Origin: Actinomadura harenae
Lineage (GTDB): Bacteria > Actinomycetota > Actinomycetes > Streptosporangiales > Streptosporangiaceae
Length of the DNA: 64,000 nucleotides
Reading direction: 5' to 3'
Assembly (NCBI RefSeq): GCF_003696215.1
Contig: NZ_RFFG01000018.1
Span: forward strand, 53,578 to 117,577
In this document: positions 22,208 through 32,885 of the stretch, one piece after another
How the letters are laid out: each line of letters opens with the position of its first letter
Position numbering within the stretch: the first letter of the stretch is position 1
Notes under the pieces: generated by a model
The model's database searches: none
Told to the model about the DNA's origin: nothing
The model's input: only the letters and a program-made list of their open reading frames with translations
Translations under genes and position numbers: made by a program

Positions 22208-22741
22208 ATGAGCGCCAGCGTCCCAGCAGACTCCGCGCCGGAGCCGTCCGGCGCCGAGGCCTCGGCCGAAGCGGCCGCAGGTCCCGGCACGGGCGCCGTC
22301 TCGGCGGCGGAGCCTTCCCCGGAGGCCACGGAACAGATCCCCGCCGTGGTGGAGGAGGAGGAGTCCTCCTCGCCGTTCCGGCGGCGCCGCGACCGGCCCG
22401 GACTGGGCTGGCTCGGCTGGGTGGTGATCGGCGTCCCGACGGCCGTCATGGGAGTGGGCTGGGCGATCATCATGGCGCACGTGGGGCAGACTCCGGGACT
22501 CGCCGTGGAGACCCGGGCCGTCGACCTCCGGGACAACGCCGCCGTCGTGACCTACGCCGTCGGCAAGCCGAAGGACGAACAGGTGCGGTGCGTGGTGGAC
22601 GCCTATGACGACAAGTTGAACGTGCTCGCCCAGCGTGAGATCACCGTTCCCAAGGGGGCGGCCAAGGTCACCGCACAGGAGACCCTGGAGACTCCGCGAA
22701 AGGCGACCGGCGGGCGCATCCGCGACTGCCACACGACCTGA
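22208..22741 (+). CDS. DUF4307 membrane protein
   Basis: 177 residues from ATG 22208. An Ala/Glu/Pro-rich N-terminal 60 residues is followed by one transmembrane helix (LGWLGWVVIGVPTAVMGVGWAIIM) and an extracytoplasmic domain. That domain starts VAVETRAVDLRDN and ends in a conserved RIRDCH. Two Cys (in VRCVVDAYD and RDCHTT) could pair. This matches the DUF4307 family, which in actinobacteria sits between mca and greA. Function is unknown. Divergent from mca, so the 110-base gap carries both promoters. Confidence 0.85.
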   Translation: MSASVPADSAPEPSGAEASAEAAAGPGTGAVSAAEPSPEATEQIPAVVEEEESSSPFRRRRDRPGLGWLGWVVIGVPTAVMGVGWAIIMAHVGQTPGLAVETRAVDLRDNAAVVTYAVGKPKDEQVRCVVDAYDDKLNVLAQREITVPKGAAKVTAQETLETPRKATGGRIRDCHTT

Positions 22742-22965
22742 TCCGACCGGCCTGACCGGGCGAAACGCCGAGCAGGTCGGACATACTCGGATTAAACAGG
22801 ACCCGGCGAAGCCGAAACCCGCGTAGCAGATTGCGGGGCCCGGCTTCAGGGAACCTTTACCGCACACACCGGATAGGCTAGAGGTTTAACCCGGCCGCAC
22901 TTCATGTCGATGTGTCGCTCTCCCGCCGGGCGAGCGAGATCGCTACATGTGGATGAGGAGTACCC

Positions 22966-23466
22966 GTGACCGAGACCCGCGCTGACAACGTCACCTGGCT
23001 CACCCAGGAGGCGTACGACCGGCTCAAGGCTGAGCTGGACCACCTGTCGGGCCCGGGCCGCATCGAGATCGCTCAGAAGATCGAGGCGGCGCGGGAGGAG
23101 GGTGACCTGCGCGAGAACGGCGGCTACCACGCGGCCAAGGAGGAGCAGGGCAAGATCGAGGGCCGCATCCTCCAGCTGAAGCACATCCTCGAGAACGCCC
23201 AGGTCGGCGAGGCCCCGCGCTCGGAGGGCGTGGTCGGCCCCGGCATGACCGTCACCATCTCCTTCGAGGGCGACGACGAGGAGGTCACCTTCCTGCTCGC
23301 GTCCCGCGAGGAGAGCGGCGTGCCGATCGACGTGTACTCCCCCAACAGCCCCCTGGGCTCGGCGATCAACGGCAAGAAGGTCGGCGAGAAGGCCACCTAC
23401 TCGCTGCCGAACGGGCGGTCCATGAGCGTCGAGATCCTCGACGCCACCCCGTACGGCGCCGCCTGA
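22966..23466 (+). CDS. greA: Transcription elongation factor GreA
   Basis: 166 residues from GTG 22966, with GAGGAG 6 bases upstream. The N-terminal coiled coil carries the two acidic tip residues in AAREEGDLRENGGYHAAKEEQ, and the C-terminal FKBP-like domain begins after VGPGMTVTI. GreA rescues backtracked RNA polymerase by stimulating transcript cleavage. The protein is full length and standard. The gene is preceded by a 220-base leader with a candidate -10 TAGGCT near 22875, and is followed by a strong bidirectional terminator. Confidence 0.97.
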   Translation: MTETRADNVTWLTQEAYDRLKAELDHLSGPGRIEIAQKIEAAREEGDLRENGGYHAAKEEQGKIEGRILQLKHILENAQVGEAPRSEGVVGPGMTVTISFEGDDEEVTFLLASREESGVPIDVYSPNSPLGSAINGKKVGEKATYSLPNGRSMSVEILDATPYGAA

Positions 23467-23488
23467 GCCTCACCGGCCGGACAGACCC

Positions 23489-23522
23489 CGAACGCCCCGT
23501 CCCCACCAGGACGGGGCGTTCG
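23489..23522. terminator. Bidirectional hairpin terminator between greA and the XRE gene
   Basis: A perfect 14-bp stem (23489-23502 with 23509-23522) around the loop CCACCA lies between the convergent greA and XRE-regulator genes. There is no long T run, as is common in GC-rich actinomycetes. Confidence 0.85.
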
Positions 23523-23564
23523 CATGTCCTGAGGGGTTCGGGTGGGGCGGGCGCGGGCGACGGT

Positions 23565-24923
23565 TCAGGTGGGGCGGGCCTCTTCGGTGATCTGGTCGCG
23601 GAAGTCGCGGGTGGCGCGGTCGTCGGGGAGGCGGTCGAGGAGGAGGCGCAGCTCGCCTCCGACGCGTCCGGAGTCGACGGACCTCAGCAGGCGCAGCGCC
23701 CGGCGGCCGGTGGCGACCGCGGCGTCCGCCTCGCCCATCCCGATCTGCGCCGCCGCGACGACGGTCAGGGCGAGGGCGTGGTCGCGCGGGTAGGCGTCCC
23801 GGTCGAGGTCGACCCAGGACGACAGGTTCCGGGGCACCTCGGCGGGCCGTCCGAGCTCCAGCAGGGCGCGGTTCGTCTCGATCATGGACGACGGGCGCTG
23901 CATCCAGTAGATCCAGGCGGGGTCGTCCTCGGGACGGCGGCGTTCCCAGTGCGCCTCGGCCCGGGCGAGCGCCCGCGCCGCCTCGGCGCGCCGCCCCAGC
24001 TTCGCGTGCGCGCGGACCTGCCAGGTGTCGAGCATCGCCAGGACCGTCCGGCCGAGGCGTCCGCGGGACGCCCGGGACGCCTCCAGCAGCGCGAGGGACG
24101 CCGCGCCGTCGCCCGCGTAGAACCGCTGCATCGCCATGTTGGACAGGATGTAGACGCCGCCGTCGATGTCCCGCGCCTCCTTGGCGGCGCGGAGCCCGGC
24201 GTGCCAGTAGCGTTCGGCGGCCGCGGGCCGTCCGCCGTCGAAGGCGCCCCAGCCGGCCTGGCGGCACAGGCCCCCGGCGACCCGGAACAGCCGCCGCTCC
24301 ACGGCCTGCGAGTAGGAGCTGTTGTTCAGCAGGCCGGTGACCAGCTCCAGGTCGTTCACCGCGAGCCGGGCGGTGGTCTCGCCGCCGACCAGGTCGTCCA
24401 GGATCCACAGGTCGGCGAGCCGCTTCTCGATCGCCGACACCAGCTCGTGGTCGGTGCGCCCGCCGCCCAGCGTCCGGACGACCTTCTCCTGCGGGACGAA
24501 CCGCCACGGTTCGGTCCAGCCCGCGGCGAGCGCGCCGATCGCGGCCCCGCTGAGGATGAGGAAGCCGCGCCGGTCGGTGAGCGCGGACACCGTCCCGGCC
24601 AGGGTCGACCGCGCCTGGTCGGCGGACCAGGCGGCCGAGACGGGCGTGCCGTCCGGGGCGGCGGGCATGCCCTCCGAGTAGAGCAGCCACTCCGGCCAGG
24701 GGTGGGCGTCGACGAGCCCGCCGGGGACGCCGAGGGCCTCGGCCAGGGCGTGCTGGGCGGCGGGTTCCGGGCGGACACCGCGCCGTTCCCACCGGTAGAC
24801 CTTCTGTTTCCAGGTGGCCATGTTCCGGCCGCGGGCGACGATCGAGGCGACGTGCGCCTGCGTCCAGCCGCGCTGCTCGCGGACGTAGGCCAGGGGGTGG
24901 GCGACCAGGTCGAGACGGGGCAT
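23565..24923 (-). CDS. XRE-family helix-turn-helix regulator with helical-repeat region
   Basis: 452 residues from ATG 24923, preceded by AAGGGA at 8 bases; an upstream open frame to 24986 lacks a ribosome site. Residues 10-50 contain an XRE-like motif (YVREQRGWTQAHVASIVARG). A hydrophobic stretch LILSGAAIGALAAG follows at about 122-135. The C-terminal 300 residues are Ala/Leu/Arg-rich helices that resemble TPR repeats. Such long XRE regulators are common in Streptomyces and relatives and are often linked to small ATP-binding regulators. Here it is divergent from an HATPase-like gene, which fits. The target genes are unknown. Confidence 0.8.
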   Translation of the reverse strand: MPRLDLVAHPLAYVREQRGWTQAHVASIVARGRNMATWKQKVYRWERRGVRPEPAAQHALAEALGVPGGLVDAHPWPEWLLYSEGMPAAPDGTPVSAAWSADQARSTLAGTVSALTDRRGFLILSGAAIGALAAGWTEPWRFVPQEKVVRTLGGGRTDHELVSAIEKRLADLWILDDLVGGETTARLAVNDLELVTGLLNNSSYSQAVERRLFRVAGGLCRQAGWGAFDGGRPAAAERYWHAGLRAAKEARDIDGGVYILSNMAMQRFYAGDGAASLALLEASRASRGRLGRTVLAMLDTWQVRAHAKLGRRAEAARALARAEAHWERRRPEDDPAWIYWMQRPSSMIETNRALLELGRPAEVPRNLSSWVDLDRDAYPRDHALALTVVAAAQIGMGEADAAVATGRRALRLLRSVDSGRVGGELRLLLDRLPDDRATRDFRDQITEEARPT

Positions 24924-25041
24924 GGGGCACGTCCCTTCGGGACCGCGGGGGCTACTCGAGGCTACCCTCGCCGCATTGCCCGTCACGGGCGGTCACGGTT
25001 TTCTGACAGCGTCACACCCGCATCGCGCCCGGGACCAGGCG

Positions 25042-25446
25042 ATGGCGATCATGACGACGAACGCGAGGCAGGTCCTCCTGTCGATGAACTACCCGGCCGT
25101 CCCGTCGGCGGTCGGCATAGCCCGCAAGTCCACCGAACACGTGCTCGGCGCCCGCGGCTTCCCCCCGCCCCTCGTCGAGGACGCGGGCCTCGTCGTGTGC
25201 GAGCTGGTGACCAACGCGGTGAGGGCGGCGGGCGGGACGACCCTCCGGCTGACCGTCGCCGTGGACGCGCCGGGCTCGGTCACCCTGGAGGTCCGGGACT
25301 CCTCGCCCGCCGTCCCCGATCGCAGGTCACCGGGCCCGGACGATCCGGGCGGCCGGGGCCTGGTGATCGTCGCGGCCCTCGCCGCCCGGTACGGCGTCCG
25401 GCGGGAGGCGGACGGCAAGACCGTCTTCGCCGTCCTGCGGACGTAG
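25042..25446 (+). CDS. HATPase-fold anti-sigma-type regulatory protein
   Basis: 134 residues from ATG 25042 (ATG 25051 also possible). The segment VEDAGLVVCELVTNAVRAAG is the N-box of RsbW-type ATPases and DPGGRGLVIVAALAARYG is the G-box. The protein is thus a stand-alone HATPase_c domain, as used in SpoIIAB/RsbW-like anti-sigma factors. Actinomycetes have many such proteins of unproven partner. It is divergent from the XRE regulator at 24923-23565, the frequent pairing in these genomes. Kinase or anti-sigma activity is inferred from the family. Confidence 0.82.
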   Translation: MAIMTTNARQVLLSMNYPAVPSAVGIARKSTEHVLGARGFPPPLVEDAGLVVCELVTNAVRAAGGTTLRLTVAVDAPGSVTLEVRDSSPAVPDRRSPGPDDPGGRGLVIVAALAARYGVRREADGKTVFAVLRT

Positions 25447-25640
25447 GCGGGACGTCGCCCGGGACGTCGCCGGGACGTGGCCGGGGCGGCGCCCGGAGGG
25501 CCGGGTGGGGCTGTGCGCACGGACGGGTGGGCCTGGCCCCACTCCAGGTCCGGAACGGTGGGATCCGCGTCCGGCCAGGTGCAGAGTGGGTGCTCCAGAC
25601 CGTAAAGTCCGTTTCGCGGACGGGGAGCGAGGGAAGCGTC

Positions 25641-26879
25641 ATGGGTCAACTGGGGTCGTGGGTCCGCGGCGCCCGCGCCGGGTTCGTCCGCGCGGCCGTC
25701 GTGGCGGCCGCCGGGCTGCCGGTGCCCGCCGTGTGGATCGCGATCGCGGCCGGGATGTGGGAGTTCGGCAACCCCTGGGCGTGGACGGCGCCGATCGTCC
25801 TCTCGGCCGTGGGAACGTTCCTGGTCTCCCGCCCGCTGTGCGGGTTCTTCCGGACGCTCGTCGCGCGCTGGACGGGCGCCGTCATCCCCGGCGGGTACCG
25901 GGAGGCCGCGCCGGTGCTGCGGATGTCGACCGGCTACTGGTGGAACGGCCACTCCTACGCCAAGTCCCGGAAGGAGGCCGCCGAGGACCAGCGGCTGCGG
26001 ATGCTCTGGGCGGACCCGGCCACGCGGCGTGACCTGCGGTTCGTCGGGGCCGCGGCGGTCGCCGGGCTCGTCGCCGCCGTCCCGCTCGCCGGGGCCGGCC
26101 TGGCCGTCGCCGGGTTCGCCCGGTCGTCGGTGCCGCTCGGACTGGGCGGGCTGGTCGTGGCGGTCGCGACCGCGCCGTACGCGTGGCGGGCCATGCCCCC
26201 GGTCGCCGTCCGGTTCCTGGGGCCGTCCCACGCGATGCTGCTCGCGGGGCGGGTGGACGAGCTGACGGCCCAGCGCGCGGACACGACCGTCGCGCAGGCC
26301 GCCGAGATCCGCCGCATCGAACGGGACCTGCACGACGGCGCGCAGGCGCGGCTCGTCTCCCTCGGCCTCTCGCTCGCGACCGCCGAGAAGCTCATGGAGA
26401 CCGATCCGGCGAAGGCCCGGGAGCTGATGCGGGAGGCGCGGGCCGGGGCCGCCACGTCCCTGAGCGAGATCCGCGACCTGGTCCACGGGATCAGCCCGCC
26501 GCTGCTGAGTGAGCGCGGCCTCGTCGACGCCGTCCGCGCCCTGGCCCTGGACACGCCGCTCGACGTGACCGTGAGCGCCCGCGCCGTGCCCCGGCTGGAC
26601 GCCCCGATCGAGTCCGCCGTGTACTTCGGGATCGCCGAGCTGCTCACCAACACGGTGAAGCACGCGCGGGCGGACCGGGCGCGGATCTCGATCGTCTGGG
26701 ACGCCCCGCACCTGGTCGTCGGCGTCGAGGACGACGGACGCGGCGGCGCCGGGGCGCCCCGGGGCGGCGGCCTGGACGGGCTGCGCCGCCGCCTCGCCGT
26801 CTTCGACGGCACCCTGGAGATCATCAGCCCCGAGGGCGGCCCGACCCACGCGAGAATGACGGTGCCATGCGAGTCCTGA
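25641..26879 (+). CDS. NarL/DesK-type sensor histidine kinase
   Basis: 412 residues from ATG 25641. Four hydrophobic segments occupy residues 18-40, 50-66, 134-158 and 160-180. A HisKA_3 dimerisation box follows: RIERDLHDGAQARLVSLG, with phospho-acceptor His231. The ATPase domain shows ELLTNTVKHARAD (N-box), VEDDGRGGA and GGGLDGLRRRLA. These features define the DesK/NarX class. The stop overlaps the start of the response-regulator gene by 13 bases, a coupled pair. No input domain outside the membrane part is evident, so it may sense membrane or wall state. Frame certain, signal unknown. Confidence 0.94.
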   Translation: MGQLGSWVRGARAGFVRAAVVAAAGLPVPAVWIAIAAGMWEFGNPWAWTAPIVLSAVGTFLVSRPLCGFFRTLVARWTGAVIPGGYREAAPVLRMSTGYWWNGHSYAKSRKEAAEDQRLRMLWADPATRRDLRFVGAAAVAGLVAAVPLAGAGLAVAGFARSSVPLGLGGLVVAVATAPYAWRAMPPVAVRFLGPSHAMLLAGRVDELTAQRADTTVAQAAEIRRIERDLHDGAQARLVSLGLSLATAEKLMETDPAKARELMREARAGAATSLSEIRDLVHGISPPLLSERGLVDAVRALALDTPLDVTVSARAVPRLDAPIESAVYFGIAELLTNTVKHARADRARISIVWDAPHLVVGVEDDGRGGAGAPRGGGLDGLRRRLAVFDGTLEIISPEGGPTHARMTVPCES

Positions 26880-27514
26880 TCGCCGAAGACCTCTACCTCC
26901 TGCGGGACGGGATGATCCGTCTCATCGAGGCCTACGGGCACGAGGTCGTCGCGACCGCGTCCACCGGCCCCGAGACCCTCGATGCCCTGCTGGAGCACCG
27001 CCCGGACGTGTCGGTCGTGGACGTCCGGATGCCGCCCGACCAGTCCGACGAGGGCCTGCGGGCCGCCCTGGCCGCCCGCCGCGAGGTCCCCGGCCTGCCG
27101 ATCCTGATCCTGTCCCAGCACGTCGACCGGCTCTACGCGCGCGAGCTCCTCGCCGACGGTGCGGGCGGCATCGGCTACTTCCTCAAGGAGAGCATGTTCG
27201 ACGCCGACCAGTTCGTCGAGGCGCTGGAGCGCGTCGCCGCGGGCGGCACGGCGATGGACCCGGCCGTCATCGCCAAGCTGCTGTCCTCCGGGCCGTCCCA
27301 CCGGCGGCTGGACCGGCTCACCGAACGCGAGCACGAGGTCCTCGCGCTGATGGCCGAGGGCCTGTCGAACCAGGCGATCGCCCGCCGCCTGTTCCTCAGC
27401 GACAGCGCGATCGGCAAGTACACGACCTCGATGTTCGGCAAGCTCGGCATCACCGACGACGAGAACGGCAACCGGCGCGTCCTCGCCGTCCTGGCGTACC
27501 TGGACCGGTCCTGA
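26867..27514 (+). CDS. NarL/LuxR-family response regulator
   Basis: 215 residues. Receiver: acidic residues ED at 7-8, phosphorylation Asp52 in VSVVDVRMPP, and Lys in GYFLKES. The output domain is a LuxR-type helix-turn-helix: LTEREHEVLALMAEGLSNQAIARRLF then SDSAIGKYTTSMFGKLGI. It overlaps the kinase gene at 25641-26879, so these form a two-component operon. The next gene is convergent, leaving a 3-base gap, so no further target gene is obvious nearby. Confidence 0.95.
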   Translation: MRVLIAEDLYLLRDGMIRLIEAYGHEVVATASTGPETLDALLEHRPDVSVVDVRMPPDQSDEGLRAALAARREVPGLPILILSQHVDRLYARELLADGAGGIGYFLKESMFDADQFVEALERVAAGGTAMDPAVIAKLLSSGPSHRRLDRLTEREHEVLALMAEGLSNQAIARRLFLSDSAIGKYTTSMFGKLGITDDENGNRRVLAVLAYLDRS

Positions 27515-27517
27515 GGA

Positions 27518-29193
<1,676 letters not shown>

Positions 29194-29459
29194 CCGCGCG
29201 GGTTGCGGAGATCCGCAGCCCCAGGCCGGCGCGGCGCGTCCCCTCCCGTCGCGCCGCGCACGCGGTGGGCCGTCGGCGTGGGACCGGCGTCCACCCGACC
29301 CGTCCCGTTCACGCGGACGGCCCACCGCTACCCCACGGCCCGGCGCCCCGCCGACTCCTCGTCCCCCCGGCGGGCCGCCGGGCCGTCCCCGCGCACCCGT
29401 CCGGGACGGCGCCGTGCGGGACAGGTTTGAGGAGGCGTCCGCGAGCCGAGATTGAGGTC

Positions 29460-30017
29460 ATGACGCAACCGCCGCAACAACCGCCGGGCGAACCACCGGA
29501 GAACAGGCCACCGGGGCCGGGCCCCTACGGCGGCCCCTGGCCGTCCCAGCCGGGATGGGGCGAGCACCAGGGCCAGGGCCAGGGGCAACCCGGTCAGGGG
29601 CAGCAGGGGCAGGGACAGCCTGGGCAGCACTACGGCGAGGCCTACGGCGATCCGTACTCCTGGCAGAACCAGCAGCAACAGCAGCAGCCGCCGCAACCCG
29701 GGTACGGGCAGCAGCAGCAGCCGTACGGGCCCTACGGCGTGCCGCCCGGCGGCGCCGGGCCCGGGGGCACCAACGGCATGGCGATCGCCTCGCTCGTCAC
29801 CGGAATCATCGGGCTGTTCTGCGGCATCTCCGCGATCCTCGCGGTCGTGTTCGGGCACATCTCGCTCGGCCGCATCAAGCAGTCCGGGGAGAGCGGACGC
29901 GGCATGAGCATCGCCGGGCTCATCCTCGGATACATCGGCCTGATCGGGTGGATCCTCTACCTGATCGTCGTCATCGTGGTCGCCGCCAAGCACTCCGGAT
30001 CCGGAACGACCTACTGA
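29460..30017 (+). CDS. Pro/Gln-rich DUF4190 membrane protein
   Basis: 185 residues from ATG 29460. Residues 1-105 are almost entirely Pro, Gln, Gly and Tyr, including short repeats of GQGQPGQ and a run of Gln. The C-terminal 80 residues hold two membrane helices: [19 protein letters not shown], and [18 protein letters not shown] later. The [27 protein letters not shown] stretch is the DUF4190 signature. Function is unknown. It is followed, in the same direction, by an RDD-family protein with a similar N-terminal low-complexity region, suggesting related membrane proteins with disordered cytoplasmic domains. Confidence 0.87.
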   Translation: MTQPPQQPPGEPPENRPPGPGPYGGPWPSQPGWGEHQGQGQGQPGQGQQGQGQPGQHYGEAYGDPYSWQNQQQQQQPPQPGYGQQQQPYGPYGVPPGGAGPGGTNGMAIASLVTGIIGLFCGISAILAVVFGHISLGRIKQSGESGRGMSIAGLILGYIGLIGWILYLIVVIVVAAKHSGSGTTY

Positions 30018-30110
30018 CCGCTTACCGACTCCTGCAAGCGCGGGCAAAGTTCGCTCCATGAGGCGGCGGGGTGGCGTTTGCCCCGGTCCCGTCCGGCACA
30101 CCTTGACGGC

Positions 30111-30941
30111 ATGACGCATCCGCCGACCAATCCGCCGCCGGGCGACGACGACCGGCCCTGGCAGCCCCCGCAACAACCGCCGCAGCAGCCGCCGCAGCCT
30201 CAGCAGCCACCGCCCGGCGGTCCGGCCGGAGGCGGAGGCCAGGAACCCGGAGGCGGAGGCCAGGAACAGGGCCCCGGCCCGGGGCCCTACGGCGGCGGAG
30301 CCGGCGGGCAGCCGTACGGCGGTCAGCCTTCAGGCCGGCCCTACGGGCAGCAGCACTACGGCGGAGGCGGCCCGGGGCAGCAGCCCCACGGCGGCCCGGG
30401 ACAGGACCCGTACGGATCGCGGCCCAGCTACGGCGGCCCGCTCGACGGCTACTCCGACCCGGCGGCCGGGCTCGCGAGCCCCGGACGGCGGCTCGGCGGC
30501 ATCCTCATCGACTACCTCATCCTCGCGATCGTCGGCTGGCTCATCACGCTGCCGTTCGGCACGGTCGCCGAGGTCACCGGCCCGAACGGCAACCAGAGGG
30601 TCACCTGGCACGTGGGCGGGTTCCTCGCGAACCTGCTGGTCATGGTGATCGTCCTCGGCTACTTCACGTTCCTGCACGGCAAGTACGGGCAGACGGTCGG
30701 GAAGATGGCCGTCGGAACCCGGGTCGTCCGCGCGGAGGACGGCGGCGCGATCACCTACGGCGCCGCGCTGCTGCGCGCCGTCGTCATGTACGTGGCGTGG
30801 GCCATCTGCTGCATCGGCGGGATCGTCGACAGTGTCTGGCTGCTCGGCGACAAACGCCGCCAGACCCTGCACGACAAGGCCGCCAAGACCGTCGTCGTCC
30901 GGGTCGACCGGGAGGCGTCCAACCCGTACCGCTTCCGCTGA
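30111..30941 (+). CDS. RDD-family membrane protein with disordered N-terminus
   Basis: 276 residues from ATG 30111. Residues 1-120 are low complexity (Pro, Gln, Gly) with YGG and GQQP-type repeats. The membrane part begins SPGRRLGGILIDYLILAIVGW, the start of the RDD domain with its RR-D pattern, and continues with a second helix NLLVMVIVLGYFTFLHGKYGQTVGKM and a third near the end. RDD proteins are multi-spanning and largely uncharacterised; some act as sodium-proton antiporters. In this genome it lies downstream of the DUF4190 gene, with 93 bases between, and may be co-transcribed. Confidence 0.88.
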   Translation: MTHPPTNPPPGDDDRPWQPPQQPPQQPPQPQQPPPGGPAGGGGQEPGGGGQEQGPGPGPYGGGAGGQPYGGQPSGRPYGQQHYGGGGPGQQPHGGPGQDPYGSRPSYGGPLDGYSDPAAGLASPGRRLGGILIDYLILAIVGWLITLPFGTVAEVTGPNGNQRVTWHVGGFLANLLVMVIVLGYFTFLHGKYGQTVGKMAVGTRVVRAEDGGAITYGAALLRAVVMYVAWAICCIGGIVDSVWLLGDKRRQTLHDKAAKTVVVRVDREASNPYRFR

Positions 30942-31076
30942 CCGCCGCCGCTCCCGCGCGGGCGCGCGGGAGTGGACGTGCGGATGTGGACAGGCGGGGC
31001 GGACAGGGTGGCCGGGTGGGGACGGGGCAGAGGCGCGAGTTGCCCCGTCCGCCACCGGACGGGCAGGCTGGGCCTC

Positions 31077-32726
31077 GTGCCAGAAGACGCCCGCTCTCCC
31101 CGATTCGTCCGGTTCTCTCGCGCCGTCAGGCCCGGACGACCCGCGCCGGTGCTGCGCGGCGCCGCGGGCCTCGCGGCGTTCGCGCTGGTCGCGGGCTGCT
31201 CGGTCTCGATCCGGACGGGCGGCGGCGGCAGCCCGGGGCCGGCGTCCTCGGGCGCTCCGAGCGGCCTCGCGTCGATCGGCGACCCGTACACGCCCGGCGA
31301 CGGCAACGCCGGTTACGACGTCCAGCACTACGGGCTGAAGCTGACGATCGTCCCGGAGAACGAGGCCCGGCAGCTGGACGGCACGGCGGAGATCACCGCC
31401 CTCGCGACGCAGCGCCTCACCGAGTTCGACCTCGACCTGACCGGTCTCACGGTCGCCGGGATCACGGTGGACGGCGCGCCCGCCCAGTACCGCCGGGACG
31501 GCTCGGAGCTGGTCGTCCGGCCGTCCAGGGCGCTGGAGAAGGGCGCGAGGTTCGTCACGAGCGTCCGGTACTCGGGGACGCCGCAGCCCGTCCGCGACAA
31601 GGTGCTCGGCAAGTACGGCTGGATCCGGACGCGCGACGGCGTGTTCGTGGCGTGCCAGCCGAGCGGCGCGCACACCTGGTTCCCGAGCAACGACCATCCG
31701 AGCGACAAGGCCACGTTCGACATCCAGGTCACCGTCCCGCAGGGGCTGACCGCGATCGCGAACGGCGAGCCGACCGGCGCCGTCCCCGGCTCCGAGGGCG
31801 GTGGTTCCGGTGGTTCCGGTGGCGGCGAACCGGGCGGACCGGACGCGCCGACGCTCCCGGACAGCCCGCCGCCCGGCGGCGGCCCGGGGAACGAGCCGGG
31901 CCCGGGACAGCCGCCGTCCTCGCCTCAGCCGACGGTCTCGACGATCGCCTACAAGCAGCGGGCGATGACCACGACGACGTGGCACGTGGCGCAACCGATG
32001 GCGACCTACCTCGCCACCGTGGACGTCGGCCGCTTCGACGTGCGGCGCGGGAAGACGCCCGGCGGCATCCCGTACCTCACGGCCGTCGACCCGACCGTCC
32101 CCGGTCCGGGCGTGGACGCCGTCGCCGCCAAGACCGCGCAGATCACCGACGCGTGGGCGAAGCTGTTCGGGCCGTACCCGTTCTCGTCCACGGGCGCGAT
32201 CATCGACGACGCGGACGTGGACTTCGCGCTGGAGACCCAGACCCGGCCCGTGTACGGCTCGTTCGGCCCGGACGAGACGATCATGGCGCACGAGCTCGCG
32301 CACCAGTGGTTCGGCGACAGCGTCAGCGTGGAGCGCTGGAAGGACATCTGGCTCGACGAGGGCTTCGCGACGTACGCCGAGTGGATGTGGGGGCAGCGTC
32401 GCGGCGGTCCGAGCGTCCAGCAGCACTTCGACCAGCTGTACCAGCAGGGCGGCTCCGATCTGTGGGGCGTCCGCATCGGCGACCCGGGCCGCACCGACCT
32501 GTTCGGACGCGCAGTGTACGACCGGGGCGGGATGACCCTGCACGCGCTGCGCGCGAAGGTCGGCGACGCGGCGTTCTTCAGGATCCTGCGGGCCTGGACG
32601 TCCGAGAAGCGCGGCTCGAACGGCACGACCCCCGAGTTCGTCGCGACCGCCGAGCGCGTCTCGGGCGCCAAGCTCGGCCCGTTCTTCGACGCCTGGCTCT
32701 ACCGGCCGCGCCGCCCCGCCCGCTGA
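31077..32726 (+). CDS. M1-family zinc metallopeptidase 1 (lipoprotein)
   Basis: 549 residues from GTG 31077. The signal peptide ends in a lipobox FALVAGC, so the enzyme is probably membrane-anchored outside. The M1 catalytic site HELAHQW is followed 18 residues later by the third ligand Glu in LDEGFA. An LETQTRP segment replaces the usual GxMEN of aminopeptidase N. A 55-residue Gly/Pro/Ser-rich insertion occurs at about 235-290, absent from the three following paralogues. This is the first of four tandem M1 genes that all share the opening GDPY.P..GN.GY...HY. Substrates are unknown. Confidence 0.9.
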   Translation: MPEDARSPRFVRFSRAVRPGRPAPVLRGAAGLAAFALVAGCSVSIRTGGGGSPGPASSGAPSGLASIGDPYTPGDGNAGYDVQHYGLKLTIVPENEARQLDGTAEITALATQRLTEFDLDLTGLTVAGITVDGAPAQYRRDGSELVVRPSRALEKGARFVTSVRYSGTPQPVRDKVLGKYGWIRTRDGVFVACQPSGAHTWFPSNDHPSDKATFDIQVTVPQGLTAIANGEPTGAVPGSEGGGSGGSGGGEPGGPDAPTLPDSPPPGGGPGNEPGPGQPPSSPQPTVSTIAYKQRAMTTTTWHVAQPMATYLATVDVGRFDVRRGKTPGGIPYLTAVDPTVPGPGVDAVAAKTAQITDAWAKLFGPYPFSSTGAIIDDADVDFALETQTRPVYGSFGPDETIMAHELAHQWFGDSVSVERWKDIWLDEGFATYAEWMWGQRRGGPSVQQHFDQLYQQGGSDLWGVRIGDPGRTDLFGRAVYDRGGMTLHALRAKVGDAAFFRILRAWTSEKRGSNGTTPEFVATAERVSGAKLGPFFDAWLYRPRRPAR

Positions 32727-32885
32727 CCCGCCCGCTGACGCGGCCACTGACGCGCCCGCAGGCCCTTGACCGGGCCGGACGGGCGCGCCGGGCAGCGTCC
32801 GGCGGCGGTGAACGGGCGGCAAGGGCTGGTCAAAGACCCGGCCTAGCGGCGGGCCGGGAAGGGCCGCGCCGTCCAGGCTGGGCGG

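Noticed and set aside
23778..25640. Long in-frame extension upstream of the DesK-type kinase
   Set aside because: It overlaps the XRE and HATPase genes on both strands and has no domain; the ATG at 25641 is the true start.
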